64,000 nt of DNA from Catenovulum maritimum (GCF_001050375.1 NZ_KQ130483.1:62001-126000), one strand, 5' to 3'; positions 17,919 to 27,232 are shown, counted from the stretch's first letter. Program-made: numbers and translations. The notes: generated from the sequence alone by a model not told the origin.

Positions 17919-19121
17919 TTATCTTGAATACTCTCTGTTACTTGTTACATTTGACTTTAATTTATTTACACTGCCAGACCAAGACTTATCATAGCGACCT
18001 AAAAAGTAAAAGATTTGCCCAACAAAACTAGCAACATATTGACTAAAAGCATAATAGGCCATGGTACATAACGGGATGCGTTTATTTAGTTTCTCAGCAC
18101 AAAACCCGGAAACAATCGCAGCTAAAATAACGAGCGTTAAAGCAAGAGCAACCACGCTGCCAGCCACAGCCAAATACATAAGGCTGATACCACAACTAAA
18201 CAAACCTAAGGGTAAAGCTCCTCGTAAAAATTTACTCGAAAAAAAGCATAGACCTGTAGTTGAAAAGTTTATCAGTGCCTTGCAAATAAATAATTGCTGT
18301 AAATTTCCGGCCCCTAAACGCATTCTTCGTTTTAATTCACAGTCTGTGCTATCTGGTTGCATTTCAACAATTTGAATTCTGTCATCAATAATAGCTCTAT
18401 AGCCTTTAATAACAGCCATCATCGGCATAACAAAATCATCGTTTATAACATTTGAACTAAGTTCGGATGCAAGTTCATTTCTGATAGCAAAAAAAGCACC
18501 AGGAACCCCAATAGAAGAACCTAATTTACTCTCGTTAATTCTTATATCATTTTGCATAGTCCAGTAAGCTTGCTCGTTTTGGTTACCCTCTTCTGCTAAT
18601 AAGTACTTACCAGAAACAACTGCTATGTTCTGATTTTGTAAATTAATAACACTAACTTTAAGGGCATCAATGCTGATAAGTGCACTTGCATCCGTCATAA
18701 CTAAAATATCAGCTTGATGCTTTAATTTAGATATTAACTTATTCATCACTTGAATCTTGCCTTTATTCGCTTTAAATTCATGTAATTGACAATTCAGTCC
18801 ATTCTGTTCAGCCAACGTCATCGCATCTTTTATTCGCTTAGCACTATTATCTGTACAGCCATCTAGGCCAAAATGTATTGATAATTTATCTCTAGGATAA
18901 TCTAGAGCAGCTAAATTAGTTACCTTGTTTAATAAATGTTGAGCCTCGTTATAGACAGGCACCAAAATAGAAATTTTTGGTAGGTTTTTAGGTAAGTGTT
19001 GTTGGCTTAACTGAACTAATTTACCTTTTGCTAGTTTTTTTAACACAACAGGGTAAACCCAATGATGGTAAACAAAAGCCAACAACACAGTCAAAATAAT
19101 AAACCAAAGTAATATATTCAT
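17919..19121 (-). CDS. Membrane-bound family 2 glycosyltransferase (SypQ-like)
   Basis: A 400-aa processive-type GT2. It has an N-terminal membrane helix, PVYNEAQHLLNK, FGLDGCTDNS, VMTDASALI (DxD-like), a GVPGAFFAIR substrate loop and RRMRLGAGNLQQL, then two to three C-terminal membrane segments. Such enzymes extend polymers at the inner membrane. It is the last gene of a three-gene operon after a Wzz-like and a GT4 gene, the order sypO-P-Q in V. fischeri. Confidence 0.82.
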   Translation of the reverse strand: MNILLWFIILTVLLAFVYHHWVYPVVLKKLAKGKLVQLSQQHLPKNLPKISILVPVYNEAQHLLNKVTNLAALDYPRDKLSIHFGLDGCTDNSAKRIKDAMTLAEQNGLNCQLHEFKANKGKIQVMNKLISKLKHQADILVMTDASALISIDALKVSVINLQNQNIAVVSGKYLLAEEGNQNEQAYWTMQNDIRINESKLGSSIGVPGAFFAIRNELASELSSNVINDDFVMPMMAVIKGYRAIIDDRIQIVEMQPDSTDCELKRRMRLGAGNLQQLFICKALINFSTTGLCFFSSKFLRGALPLGLFSCGISLMYLAVAGSVVALALTLVILAAIVSGFCAEKLNKRIPLCTMAYYAFSQYVASFVGQIFYFLGRYDKSWSGSVNKLKSNVTSNREYSR

Positions 19122-19161
19122 AATTTAACCTCTCTATTAGTCTGTTAATGTCTATTTCACA

Positions 19162-20352
19162 TCAAATATTGGCAAATCTTTTATCGTAACTAGCAACCAT
19201 TTGTTTTAATTTGCCTGTCTCGGCTAATGTTTGTCTAATCACACCTTGATTCTGTTTGCGTTTCGCACCAATTAAATTAGCATTCTGCGAATTAGTTTCA
19301 GAATCCGGTTCAAATTCACTTCCTTTAACTTGATAACGCAAGTTATATGCCTGTTCCCAAGCCAAACTTAACTCAGCTTCTGCATATGATGGAATTAATA
19401 CACAATTTGCTTTAGTGACTATTTCAGGTATGCCTCCAACTCGAGTTGCAACAACCGGAGTATCGCAAGCGATGGCTTCTAAAACACTTAGTGGAAGCCC
19501 TTCGCGCTGTGAAAACAAACAAAATACATCAAGTGATTGATAAAACTTCGGCATGTCGTCAACCCGACCTAGCCAATGAACTTTGTTCTCAACATTCAAC
19601 TCTCGACATAAAGCTTGTAGATTTGCCATTTCAGATCCACTACCAGCCATAACTAAATGCATATTTTCATCAGCAAAGCATAGCTGTCTAATCAAAGCAT
19701 CGTGACCTTTGCCAACCTCAACTCTTGCTGCGCAACCAACTAAAATTTTGTTTTGTGGCAAATCAAAAATTTCTCTAGCTTGATGTTTATTCCCTGCAAC
19801 AAATCTATCTTCATCTACGCCATTATGAATCACTATAGGTGTCTTTACGCCGCCTTTAAAACTCGTTATGAACTGCTTAGCAACGACCTTAGCATCCGCA
19901 ATAAATTCAACGCCGCCTAAAATGGCTGAAAATTTAGTCAACCAGGCTTGGTTTCCATGTTTTAAATACCAAGCATCATGAACTGTATTAATATGTCGGA
20001 CTTTTAAATGCCCAAAGTTCGCAAGTGATGCGTAAAAAAGTGGTCCTATGTGATGACTATGAATAATGTCAATATTACGACTAGTTATAATCTTTCTTAG
20101 CTGGTTTATCGTCGTTAAACTAAAACCAGCTGGTTTATTCAAACAAATTATCTTTGACTGATGAGCGGTTAATTCAGGCCAGCGAGTTAACACACTTTCT
20201 TTATCATCTTCGAGCGAAACAAGTATCATATCTTGACTAAACTGGCTGTTTGTAAAAAGGTCGATAACCATTTTTTCAAGTCCCCCAACTTTCAAATGTT
20301 GGATCACTTGCAATACTTTAACTGACTTATTTTTATCGATATTAATACTCAT
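19162..20352 (-). CDS. Family 4 glycosyltransferase (SypP-like)
   Basis: A 396-aa GT-B enzyme with QHLKVGGLEKMVIDL near the N-terminus, GCAARVEVGKGHDALI at the start of the nucleotide-sugar domain and EGLPLSVLEAIACDTPVV as the E-x7-E motif. It is cytoplasmic. It lies 71 bp downstream of the Wzz-like gene and 40 bp upstream of the GT2, in sypP position. Confidence 0.83.
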   Translation of the reverse strand: MSINIDKNKSVKVLQVIQHLKVGGLEKMVIDLFTNSQFSQDMILVSLEDDKESVLTRWPELTAHQSKIICLNKPAGFSLTTINQLRKIITSRNIDIIHSHHIGPLFYASLANFGHLKVRHINTVHDAWYLKHGNQAWLTKFSAILGGVEFIADAKVVAKQFITSFKGGVKTPIVIHNGVDEDRFVAGNKHQAREIFDLPQNKILVGCAARVEVGKGHDALIRQLCFADENMHLVMAGSGSEMANLQALCRELNVENKVHWLGRVDDMPKFYQSLDVFCLFSQREGLPLSVLEAIACDTPVVATRVGGIPEIVTKANCVLIPSYAEAELSLAWEQAYNLRYQVKGSEFEPDSETNSQNANLIGAKRKQNQGVIRQTLAETGKLKQMVASYDKRFANI

Positions 20353-20423
20353 AATTGCCTCGTCTGATTTACTCTATTTAAATTTAACCTTTACATGCAT
20401 TCCTTAGCAGTTCTGTTTAATAT

Positions 20424-21980
20424 TCAATTAACCTGTGGCTTTAAAACCTTGTCATCTTTATTCAACTCAGTGCCGAATTTACCTCTTACTTCAGAACTGT
20501 CTCTATTTTCTTTAGGATTAAAACGATCGCTGGCTGATATAGTCATGACGGGTAAGATACTAATGACTTCAAGCCCAGTGAATTGACGAATTCGGAAGCT
20601 ATCTTTTAATTTGCTATCCAGCAGTTCTGCAATAAAAATAAGCGCAAATCCGGCAAATATGCCTAAGAAAATAGCCATGATAACTACGACCCCAATTGCC
20701 ATATTTATCGGTTGAGTTGGGCTATAGGCGCGTTCTATGGTTTTAACTTTATCTGGGCCTTCGTAACGCACGAGTTTACCTGTGACTTTAGCCATTTCGT
20801 AGCGGGAAAGCATATCCTGATATAACTCTGATTTAACCTTGTAGTCTCGTTCTAATTTTTGGATTTCAGTTTTAATATCAGATGATTGATACATTTTCTC
20901 CGTTAATAATTTGGCTTGTTCAACCAGCATGTCGAATTCTTGCTGAATTTGCTCTGCATTATTTTTTGCATCTTGCAAAGCAATAATTTGTGACACAAGC
21001 AAGTTGGAACCTGTATCCTCACCTATTTTATTGGGTAAGGTATTTGCCATTTGCCACAACTGCTCTAAATTATCAGGGTCCAATTTGTGTTCAATTTGCA
21101 TTAACTCACTTTGGCGTATTTTCAAACTTTGCAAAGCTCTTTGTTTAGCCTGTACTTTGCTGTGTTTGTTGGTGTAACGAGCCTTCAATAAAGTTAAATC
21201 CGATTCTGCTCTCACTATTTTTTCTTCTAACATGCCCACTATTGGGTTAGCTCGGCCAAGTTTAGTAATCAATGACTCTAATCTTGCTTTAGCACCAGAA
21301 AGCTCAACCCCTTTAATTTGTTTCTGCTTTTCAATTGACTGTAAAGTATTTCTGTTTTCGCTAAATAGTTCCGGCAAAACATCACTATGTTGTTTTTTAT
21401 AATCTGATAACTTGGCTTCAGCATATTCAAGTTCAACTCTTTGAACTGCAAGCTGCTCTGCAAAGAATTTTTCTGAAGTATCTAGAGAAGCTTTGGTCGG
21501 TGCCAGTAAACGCTCGATAAAATGTTCTACAATACTTTCTAGGACAGGTTTCATCTGAGTTTTATCTGTCCATTTAAAATGGATCTTAACTAACTCGTCT
21601 CCAACTAATTTGAGTGAAATTGAGTTCGCTAGCTTCTGTTGCATTTTAGATAATTCAGCTGCATTTGCGTTTTGCGAAACCAAACCAGCATCTTTAGCAA
21701 CTTGATTCAACACTTTACGGCTCAAGACAAGCGTGTTTAATGCCGACATACGCTCTTCTAATTCAAAAGAAAATTTTAGATCATCTAAAAATGGGTTTAA
21801 TAATGAAGATTCCTCCAATAAGATAGTGGCGTGATTCACATATTGCTTTGGTGCGGATAAAGACATTCCAATAATAACTAGAGGTGTGATTAAAAAAGGT
21901 AACCAAAATAAGCGACTACGCTGAACAATCGCGTATAAGCCTAAATAGGTTAACCTTTTAATTTGATCTCTAACTAACAT
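20424..21980 (-). CDS. Wzz/GNVR chain-length determinant protein (SypO-like)
   Basis: A 518-aa polysaccharide co-polymerase with an N-terminal membrane helix (about 22-42), a long periplasmic coiled-coil region with a GNVR-like segment around 370-400, and a C-terminal helix (about 430-455) followed by about 60 cytoplasmic residues. There is no kinase domain, so the ATPase partner would be the separate SypD-like protein. It is the first gene of the O-P-Q-like operon, divergent from the H-NOX gene. Confidence 0.85.
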   Translation of the reverse strand: MLVRDQIKRLTYLGLYAIVQRSRLFWLPFLITPLVIIGMSLSAPKQYVNHATILLEESSLLNPFLDDLKFSFELEERMSALNTLVLSRKVLNQVAKDAGLVSQNANAAELSKMQQKLANSISLKLVGDELVKIHFKWTDKTQMKPVLESIVEHFIERLLAPTKASLDTSEKFFAEQLAVQRVELEYAEAKLSDYKKQHSDVLPELFSENRNTLQSIEKQKQIKGVELSGAKARLESLITKLGRANPIVGMLEEKIVRAESDLTLLKARYTNKHSKVQAKQRALQSLKIRQSELMQIEHKLDPDNLEQLWQMANTLPNKIGEDTGSNLLVSQIIALQDAKNNAEQIQQEFDMLVEQAKLLTEKMYQSSDIKTEIQKLERDYKVKSELYQDMLSRYEMAKVTGKLVRYEGPDKVKTIERAYSPTQPINMAIGVVVIMAIFLGIFAGFALIFIAELLDSKLKDSFRIRQFTGLEVISILPVMTISASDRFNPKENRDSSEVRGKFGTELNKDDKVLKPQVN

Positions 21981-22002
21981 CTAAACTCCAAATCAATCCT
22001 TT

Positions 22003-22017
22003 TTTGCATTATGCAAA
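22003..22017. promoter_or_regulatory. LuxO-box palindrome between sypO and H-NOX genes
   Basis: Perfect TTTGCATTATGCAAA, with 7-bp arms around one base. It lies 22 bp upstream of the Wzz start codon and 149 bp upstream of the H-NOX start codon. Confidence 0.6.
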
Positions 22018-22052
22018 CAGGCTGAAATTGTTTCACTACTAGTCAATGAGTT

Positions 22053-22068
22053 TGCAATTGGCTTGCCA
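22053..22068 (-). promoter_or_regulatory. Sigma-54 promoter of the sypO-like operon
   Basis: Read on the minus strand: TGGCAA-GCCAA-TTGCA, 10 of 11 consensus bases with intact GG-N10-GC. The predicted start is about 60 bp upstream of the Wzz gene. This is the best -24/-12 match of those found. Confidence 0.6.
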
Positions 22069-22166
22069 AGATAAAAGATGGGGTGGTGAATTGAATGTGC
22101 TTATTTATCTAGATTTAGCTATATTTAACCTAAACTATTATTAACTTTGCCTAAGAGTGAGTATTT

Positions 22167-22715
22167 ATGAAAGGAATTATCTTTGACGAATTTATTAAAC
22201 TGGTTGAAAGTACATTTGGAGAAGAAATACTTGATCAAATCATTGATGATAATTTCGATAAGTTAGAAACAGGCGGTGCTTATACTACAGTTGGTACATA
22301 TAATTATTTAGAGTTACTCGCTTTAGTCACTAGTCTCAGCAAGGCCGTAGATATGCCTATAGCCGACCTTGTCAAAGCTTTTGGCCTGCATCTAGCATCT
22401 GCTTTCTATACCAAATTTCCCCATTTCTATCAGGAATGTCCAAATAGTTTTAGTTTATTTAAACGCATAGATGATCATATTCATGTCGAAGTTCATAAAC
22501 TCTACCCAGATGCAGATCTACCTAGATTTAGCTATGAGCAAATATCTGAAACAGAACTAGAGCTGACTTATCAATCTAAACATGACTTTTCACAACTCGC
22601 GTTAGGTTTAATAGAGGGTACGGCCAAATATTATAATGAAGACTTAAATATAAAAACTAAGAACTTAAGCTGTGATCCTGAAACCAAAATCATCTTCAAT
22701 TTAAAGTATCAATAG
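22167..22715 (+). CDS. hnoX: H-NOX heme nitric-oxide sensor protein
   Basis: A 182-aa protein of normal H-NOX length. It opens with MKGIIFDEF and has GGAYTTVGTYNYLEL. The proximal heme ligand is His106 in DDHIHVEVHKLYPDA, with Pro119 following. The heme-propionate motif YxSxR reads Y135-Q-S137-K-H139 here, so Arg is replaced by His. The family binds NO, and usually controls an adjacent kinase or cyclic-di-GMP enzyme; here the kinase gene follows after 25 bp. It is divergent from the sypO-like operon, sharing an intergenic region with a LuxO-like palindrome. Confidence 0.93.
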   Translation: MKGIIFDEFIKLVESTFGEEILDQIIDDNFDKLETGGAYTTVGTYNYLELLALVTSLSKAVDMPIADLVKAFGLHLASAFYTKFPHFYQECPNSFSLFKRIDDHIHVEVHKLYPDADLPRFSYEQISETELELTYQSKHDFSQLALGLIEGTAKYYNEDLNIKTKNLSCDPETKIIFNLKYQ

Positions 22716-22740
22716 CCCCTCCCGACTAAGGACAAAGCAA

Positions 22741-23703
22741 ATGACAACAGAAGATTTGCAAAAAAGAATTGCGTTATTAGAACGAAAATTAGTCAGGGAA
22801 AAAACAGCAAGAGCCGAAGCTGAAAATTTATTGGAAGATAAAGCTCGCTCTTTATTTCAATTAAATAAAGAATTAACGGAAGCTTATGACACTTTAAAAA
22901 AACAAGAAGTACAAATTATTCAACAAGAAAAAATGGCTTCTATTGGACAGTTATCCGCAGGCGTTGCGCACGAAATCAACACTCCAACAGGATTTGTAAT
23001 TTCAAATTTGGAAACCTTAAACGAATACGTACAACAGCTCTTGGATTACCTAAATGAATTTAATCAAATACCTGAGATTAAACAAACCATAGAGCAAAAT
23101 GCACAGCTCAGCCAAACTGTAGAAGCATTACAGCAAAAATTTGAATTAAATTACTTATTTGAAGATTTGCCAGAACTCATTAAAGATTCGAGAATGGGAT
23201 TAAATCGAATCAAAACAATTGTAACTGACCTGAGGGAGTTTTCGCATGCTGACGGTAAATCTAAAGAACAAGTCGATATCAATCATGTGCTAAAACAAAC
23301 TGTACATTTAGTTAAAAATGAAATTAAGCACCATGCTGAATTGGACTATCAATTCCAATCAACGCAAAACATATTGGGTTTTCCAGGTAAATTGAGCCAA
23401 GTATTTTTAAATTTATTATTAAATGCCTCTCATGCTATTGATAAACAAGGAAAAATAACAATAAAAAGTTATGATGATAACCATTTAGTCATAATAGAAA
23501 TTCAAGACAATGGTAAAGGTATTCCACCTGAAATAATGACCAAAATATTTGATCCATTTTTTAGTACAAAAGCCGTTGGCAAAGGAACCGGTTTGGGTTT
23601 AGCTATCTCACAAGAAATAATCAAACAGCATGAAGGTGAGATCTTAGTTGAAAGCCAAATGAATAAAGGCACTTTATTTAAAATTAAACTGCCTTCTTGC
23701 TAA
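22741..23703 (+). CDS. hnoK: H-NOX-associated histidine kinase (HnoK-like)
   Basis: A 320-aa soluble kinase with an N-terminal coiled coil (1-60), then QEKMASIGQLSAGVAHEIN with phospho-acceptor His77. A HATPase follows, with LNLLLNASHAID, DNGKGIP and GKGTGLGLAIS. There are no membrane segments and no receiver domain, as in Shewanella HnoK, whose autophosphorylation is inhibited by NO-bound H-NOX. Candidate targets here are the REC proteins at 56270-57997 or, indirectly, the HPt protein; none is proven. Some Vibrio H-NOX kinases (HqsK) feed LuxU, but they carry a REC domain that this one lacks. Confidence 0.87.
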   Translation: MTTEDLQKRIALLERKLVREKTARAEAENLLEDKARSLFQLNKELTEAYDTLKKQEVQIIQQEKMASIGQLSAGVAHEINTPTGFVISNLETLNEYVQQLLDYLNEFNQIPEIKQTIEQNAQLSQTVEALQQKFELNYLFEDLPELIKDSRMGLNRIKTIVTDLREFSHADGKSKEQVDINHVLKQTVHLVKNEIKHHAELDYQFQSTQNILGFPGKLSQVFLNLLLNASHAIDKQGKITIKSYDDNHLVIIEIQDNGKGIPPEIMTKIFDPFFSTKAVGKGTGLGLAISQEIIKQHEGEILVESQMNKGTLFKIKLPSC

Positions 23704-23710
23704 CTCTCTG

Positions 23711-24211
23711 CTAATCCAAATCTTTTAACGGCCACTTCACTATGTAATCTTCAAAGTCTTCAATATCAACTTGATTATCTTTGATAACTTTACCACGTGC
23801 TGAAATACCAACTTGATGCATCTTAGATTTTTTTCCTTTATTTAATAAAGGATGCCAACTTGGTAACCCACGTCCTTCTTGTAATCTACGATAGCTACAA
23901 CTTGGGGGCATATAGAAAATGTCATTTAAGTTTTCTGGGGTTAATTCTACACAATCAGGGACCAACTCTCTTCTTTTGGGATAGACAGTGCAACTACATG
24001 TTTTATCATTCAAATATTGGCAAGCGATATTGGTGAAATCTATGGTTTCACCTTCGTTAAACTTGTCCGTGGTTGTAATCTCTTCAACTGTATCATCTGC
24101 AATAAATTTATGAAGGCAGCACTTAGCACAGCCATCACAAATTTGCTCCCACTCAGAACGCTCCATTTGTTCTAAACTTTTCGTTTCCCAAAATGGCTTT
24201 TGCTCTGTCAT
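23711..24211 (-). CDS. ycgN: YcgN-family (UPF0260) cysteine-cluster protein
   Basis: A 166-aa protein with CDGCAKCCLHK near the N-terminus, CQYLNDKTCSCTVYPKR, CVELTPENL and a PSCSYRRLQEGRGLPSWHPLL block, the UPF0260/YkgJ-type metal-binding family. The function is unknown; the Cys clusters suggest a zinc or iron-sulfur site. It is last in a compact minus-strand group (ycgL, mltB-like, ycgM, ycgN), a conserved neighbourhood of minCDE. Confidence 0.9.
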   Translation of the reverse strand: MTEQKPFWETKSLEQMERSEWEQICDGCAKCCLHKFIADDTVEEITTTDKFNEGETIDFTNIACQYLNDKTCSCTVYPKRRELVPDCVELTPENLNDIFYMPPSCSYRRLQEGRGLPSWHPLLNKGKKSKMHQVGISARGKVIKDNQVDIEDFEDYIVKWPLKDLD

Positions 24212-24212
24212 A

Positions 24213-24875
24213 TTACTCAGTAACTTCTGTCTTAAATTGATGTTGATTAAACTTAAGTGCTAATTGGTCGCCTGGATGTAATGCCCCAACGCCAGCTGGC
24301 GTGCCAGTTAAAACGATATCACCTGGTAACAAGGTGAATTGTTCACTCGCTTGCGCAATAACTTGGTATATATTGCGTATCATAAAACTAGCATCTGAGC
24401 TTTGTACTATCTGGTCATTTACTTCAAGCGAGAAGTTAGCAGAATCTATATTTTCGATTTGAGAATAAGGGATAAATCCTGATACAGGGCAAGCGCCATC
24501 AAATCCTTTGGCTCGCTCCCATGGCCGACCTAACTGTTTAAGCTGTTTTTGTTTTTCTCGTAGGGTTAAATCCAATGAAATGGCAAATCCCCATATCGCA
24601 CTTTTTGCCTCTTCAGCCTTCACGTTCGATAATTTATCTTTGATTAAAACAGCAACTTCTAACTCATGATGACATTCACCATATTGAGTGGGAATTGAAA
24701 AGCCAGGTTCAAGCGGAACTAAACTCGTTGATGGCTTAATAAAAAAAACAGCTTCTTCATTTGTGATAGAAGACATTTCTTTAATATGGTCAAGATAATT
24801 AGCACCAATACAAACCGCTTTACTAGCCGTTAAATCAATTAATTGACCATTAATATCTATGTGTTGATAAGTCAT
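24213..24875 (-). CDS. ycgM: Fumarylacetoacetate hydrolase-family protein (YcgM-like)
   Basis: A 220-aa FAH-domain protein with KAVCIGANYLDH, the metal-binding HHELEVAVLI and VLTGTPAGVG near the C-terminus. The family hydrolyses or decarboxylates small acylpyruvate-type dicarbonyl acids; the exact substrate here is not known. It overlaps the transglycosylase stop by one base and precedes ycgN by one base. Confidence 0.87.
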   Translation of the reverse strand: MTYQHIDINGQLIDLTASKAVCIGANYLDHIKEMSSITNEEAVFFIKPSTSLVPLEPGFSIPTQYGECHHELEVAVLIKDKLSNVKAEEAKSAIWGFAISLDLTLREKQKQLKQLGRPWERAKGFDGACPVSGFIPYSQIENIDSANFSLEVNDQIVQSSDASFMIRNIYQVIAQASEQFTLLPGDIVLTGTPAGVGALHPGDQLALKFNQHQFKTEVTE

Positions 24876-25912
24876 TATTTAACCGCCGGATAACCAATTC
24901 TGTCAGCCAAATAGCCAACGGTCGTGACAAAATAATAAGAACGATTCCAATGCATTAATACTTTATAATTATCATAAGCTAAGTAAGCTCGTCCTTTTTT
25001 TCCATCGGGCAATAATAGCGCTGCTTTTAGATCGCGTATTGGTAAATTTTTACCATCCATGCGTCTTAAGCCAATAGCTTGCCAATCAGCTAAACTTCTT
25101 TCAGTTTCATTCCATTTCTTTAACCAGTCACTTCTACCTTTAGTTTTTGTAGGTATCGCTAAATCATAATTAAAATTAGCAGGTAGCTTAACTTGACGAC
25201 CCCAAGTTAAATCATTGTTCCAGCCAACTGATTTTAAATAATTAGCAGCACTAGCGAATACATCAGCTTGATTTTTCCAAACATCTTTAACGCCATCGCC
25301 ATCATAATCGACAGCATAAGCTTTAAAAGAGCTAGGTATAAATTGAACTTGCCCCATAGCACCAGCCCAAGAACCTTTTAGCTGGCTTAAATCAGCTTCT
25401 CCATTTTTAACTATATCTAAAGCATGCCATAGCTGTTTTTTGAAAAACGCACCGCGGCGGCCGTCATAGCTTAAAGTAACCAATGAAGGTACCAGTGGCA
25501 ATTTACCTTGGTATTTGCCAAATGCGCTTTCTAGCCCCCAGAGTGCAACAATAAATCTAGGTTGCACGCCATAGTCTTGACCAATTTTCTCTAGCAAGTC
25601 TTTATGCTTTTTATACTCAGCGCGCGCTCTATCGACCTTATATTGTGGTACACGTTTAGGTAGGTAAGTTTCTAAAGTTTCAACAAACTCTGGCTGATTG
25701 CGATCAGCTTTAATAACTTTAGGTTTAAACTTAACCCCTTCGAAAGCTTGGTTTATTAATGATTTGTCATAACCTTTAGCAACTGCTTCTAGTTTTAACT
25801 CGGCTATAAATTTATCAAATTTAGCTTCATCTGCGGTAAAATCATTTGCATTCACTTGACCAAATAAAGTTAGACCAATAAAGCTCGCTTTAATGAAAAA
25901 ATGTTTAATCAT
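24875..25912 (-). CDS. MltB-family lytic murein transglycosylase
   Basis: A 345-aa exported protein (signal peptide, about 22 residues). The catalytic Glu128 lies in IVALWGLESAFGK, followed by SLVTLSYDGRRGAFF, MGQVQFIPSSF and VDYDGDGVKDVW, typical of MltB/SltB. It cleaves peptidoglycan glycan strands to 1,6-anhydro products. There is no lipobox, so it is likely periplasmic and soluble. It overlaps the ycgL stop by 8 bp. Confidence 0.88.
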   Translation of the reverse strand: MIKHFFIKASFIGLTLFGQVNANDFTADEAKFDKFIAELKLEAVAKGYDKSLINQAFEGVKFKPKVIKADRNQPEFVETLETYLPKRVPQYKVDRARAEYKKHKDLLEKIGQDYGVQPRFIVALWGLESAFGKYQGKLPLVPSLVTLSYDGRRGAFFKKQLWHALDIVKNGEADLSQLKGSWAGAMGQVQFIPSSFKAYAVDYDGDGVKDVWKNQADVFASAANYLKSVGWNNDLTWGRQVKLPANFNYDLAIPTKTKGRSDWLKKWNETERSLADWQAIGLRRMDGKNLPIRDLKAALLLPDGKKGRAYLAYDNYKVLMHWNRSYYFVTTVGYLADRIGYPAVK

Positions 25913-26201
25913 TTGTTTTTAACTTCCCTTGCTTTTTTAACCTATCTAAATGTTGGTCATGTAAATTTTCTTTTGGTGGTGGCAGCTGAATAAAATAGCC
26001 CGGATCTACAATTTCTTTTTTAACTTTCTCGATATCGACCAAGGCTAAAGATTTACGCTTGGAAATATCAATCATAAGTACAAATATGGGTGTACCAAAG
26101 ACAGCCATAAAATCTTCCGGTACTTTAGAGAAATCATCACGCTTTGGAAGATATAAGAAGGTTTCGTCTTTTTTACTACTTTTATAAACAGCACATAACA
26201 T
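25905..26201 (-). CDS. ycgL: YcgL-domain protein
   Basis: A 98-aa protein with MLCAVYKSSKKDETFLYLPKR, MAVFGTP and PGYFIQLPPP, diagnostic of the YcgL family of unknown function. Divergent from minC, it starts the ycgL-mltB-ycgM-ycgN group. Confidence 0.9.
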   Translation of the reverse strand: MLCAVYKSSKKDETFLYLPKRDDFSKVPEDFMAVFGTPIFVLMIDISKRKSLALVDIEKVKKEIVDPGYFIQLPPPKENLHDQHLDRLKKQGKLKTND

Positions 26202-26487
26202 GAACTAATATCCTATTCTTAAACTCAATTGTTTGAATGGTTTAAGTGAAAATTATTGAGAATCTTAAATTACAGAATAGTTTCCAATTAGCTTAAATAT
26301 TTAACTAACTGACTATTTTTTGTTTTGCTCTAATTAATTTAATGCCTGTACAGTTAAATTAGCTTAAAGCCGCATAGATTAAAGAGATTAATACTTGCGT
26401 TCATATAAGCAGCACTATAACATGTTTGCCAAATATTGGTACTTTGCGTTCTACAATTAGACTCTAATTCTAAGAAAAATAATATAT

Positions 26488-27216
26488 ATGTCCGACTCGA
26501 CAATTGAATTAAAAGGAAGTGGTTTTACCCTATCCGTTTTACACCTTCAATCCAGCAATGTTGCTGAAACTTGCCAAGCTTTGGCAGATAAAATCAAACA
26601 AGCCCCTCAATTTTTTAAAATGGCACCAATTGTCATCAACATCGAAAAATTGGATGGTGCGATCATAGATTTTACCGAATTAAAACAAAAATTGGCTGAC
26701 CTTGATGTTGTCCCTGTGGGTATCTCAGGTGCGACAGATAAACAAAAAAGTGTCATAAAAGCAGCTGGTTTGGCTTGTTTAAATGAAGCTAAGTCTCCGA
26801 CAAATAAGCAAAGCAGCGACGGTCCAACTCAAGTACGTTATGAAAGAGTTGAGGTTCCAGTTGAAGTTAAAGTCCCCTCTTACACACCAAGTAAGATACT
26901 GAGACAAAATTTACGCTCGGGTCAGCAAATTTACGCAAAAGATTCAGATTTAGTCATTATAGGTATGGTTAGTAATGGTGCCGAAGTTATTGCGGATGGC
27001 AGTATACATATTTATGGCCAATTAAGAGGCCGTGCTATTGCAGGCGCAAGCGGTGACGAATCAGCACGCATCTTTTGTCACAAATTAGAAGCAGAGCTAG
27101 TTAGTATCAATGGAAATTATTGGACCAGCGAACAACTCCAAGATTCAGTTTGGGGTAAAGCTGGATATATTACATTAGACGGAGATTCGCTCTCCGCTAC
27201 AGAATTAGAAATTTAA
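26488..27216 (+). CDS. minC: Septum-site determining protein MinC
   Basis: A 242-aa inhibitor of FtsZ assembly. The N-terminal FtsZ-binding domain covers about 1-100. The C-terminal beta-helix (about 140-240) contains LRSGQQIYAKDSDLVIIG, GSIHIYGQLRGRAIAG and ARIFCHKLEAELVSI. It is first of the minCDE operon. Confidence 0.96.
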   Translation: MSDSTIELKGSGFTLSVLHLQSSNVAETCQALADKIKQAPQFFKMAPIVINIEKLDGAIIDFTELKQKLADLDVVPVGISGATDKQKSVIKAAGLACLNEAKSPTNKQSSDGPTQVRYERVEVPVEVKVPSYTPSKILRQNLRSGQQIYAKDSDLVIIGMVSNGAEVIADGSIHIYGQLRGRAIAGASGDESARIFCHKLEAELVSINGNYWTSEQLQDSVWGKAGYITLDGDSLSATELEI

Positions 27217-27232
27217 GTAGGGAGTTTTATTA

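Noticed and set aside
20395-20586. Plus-strand ORF of 63 aa at the Wzz gene end
   Set aside because: Mostly antisense to the Wzz-like gene, no ribosome-binding site or family match.
17420-22166. Possible Qrr small RNA downstream of a LuxO box
   Set aside because: Each box with a promoter element is followed closely by a protein start codon. I saw no Qrr-like conserved core or a short unit ending in a terminator.
22741-23703. Assigning the H-NOX-linked kinase as HqsK feeding the HPt protein directly
   Set aside because: HqsK-type kinases carry a receiver domain needed for transfer to an HPt; this 320-aa kinase has none.
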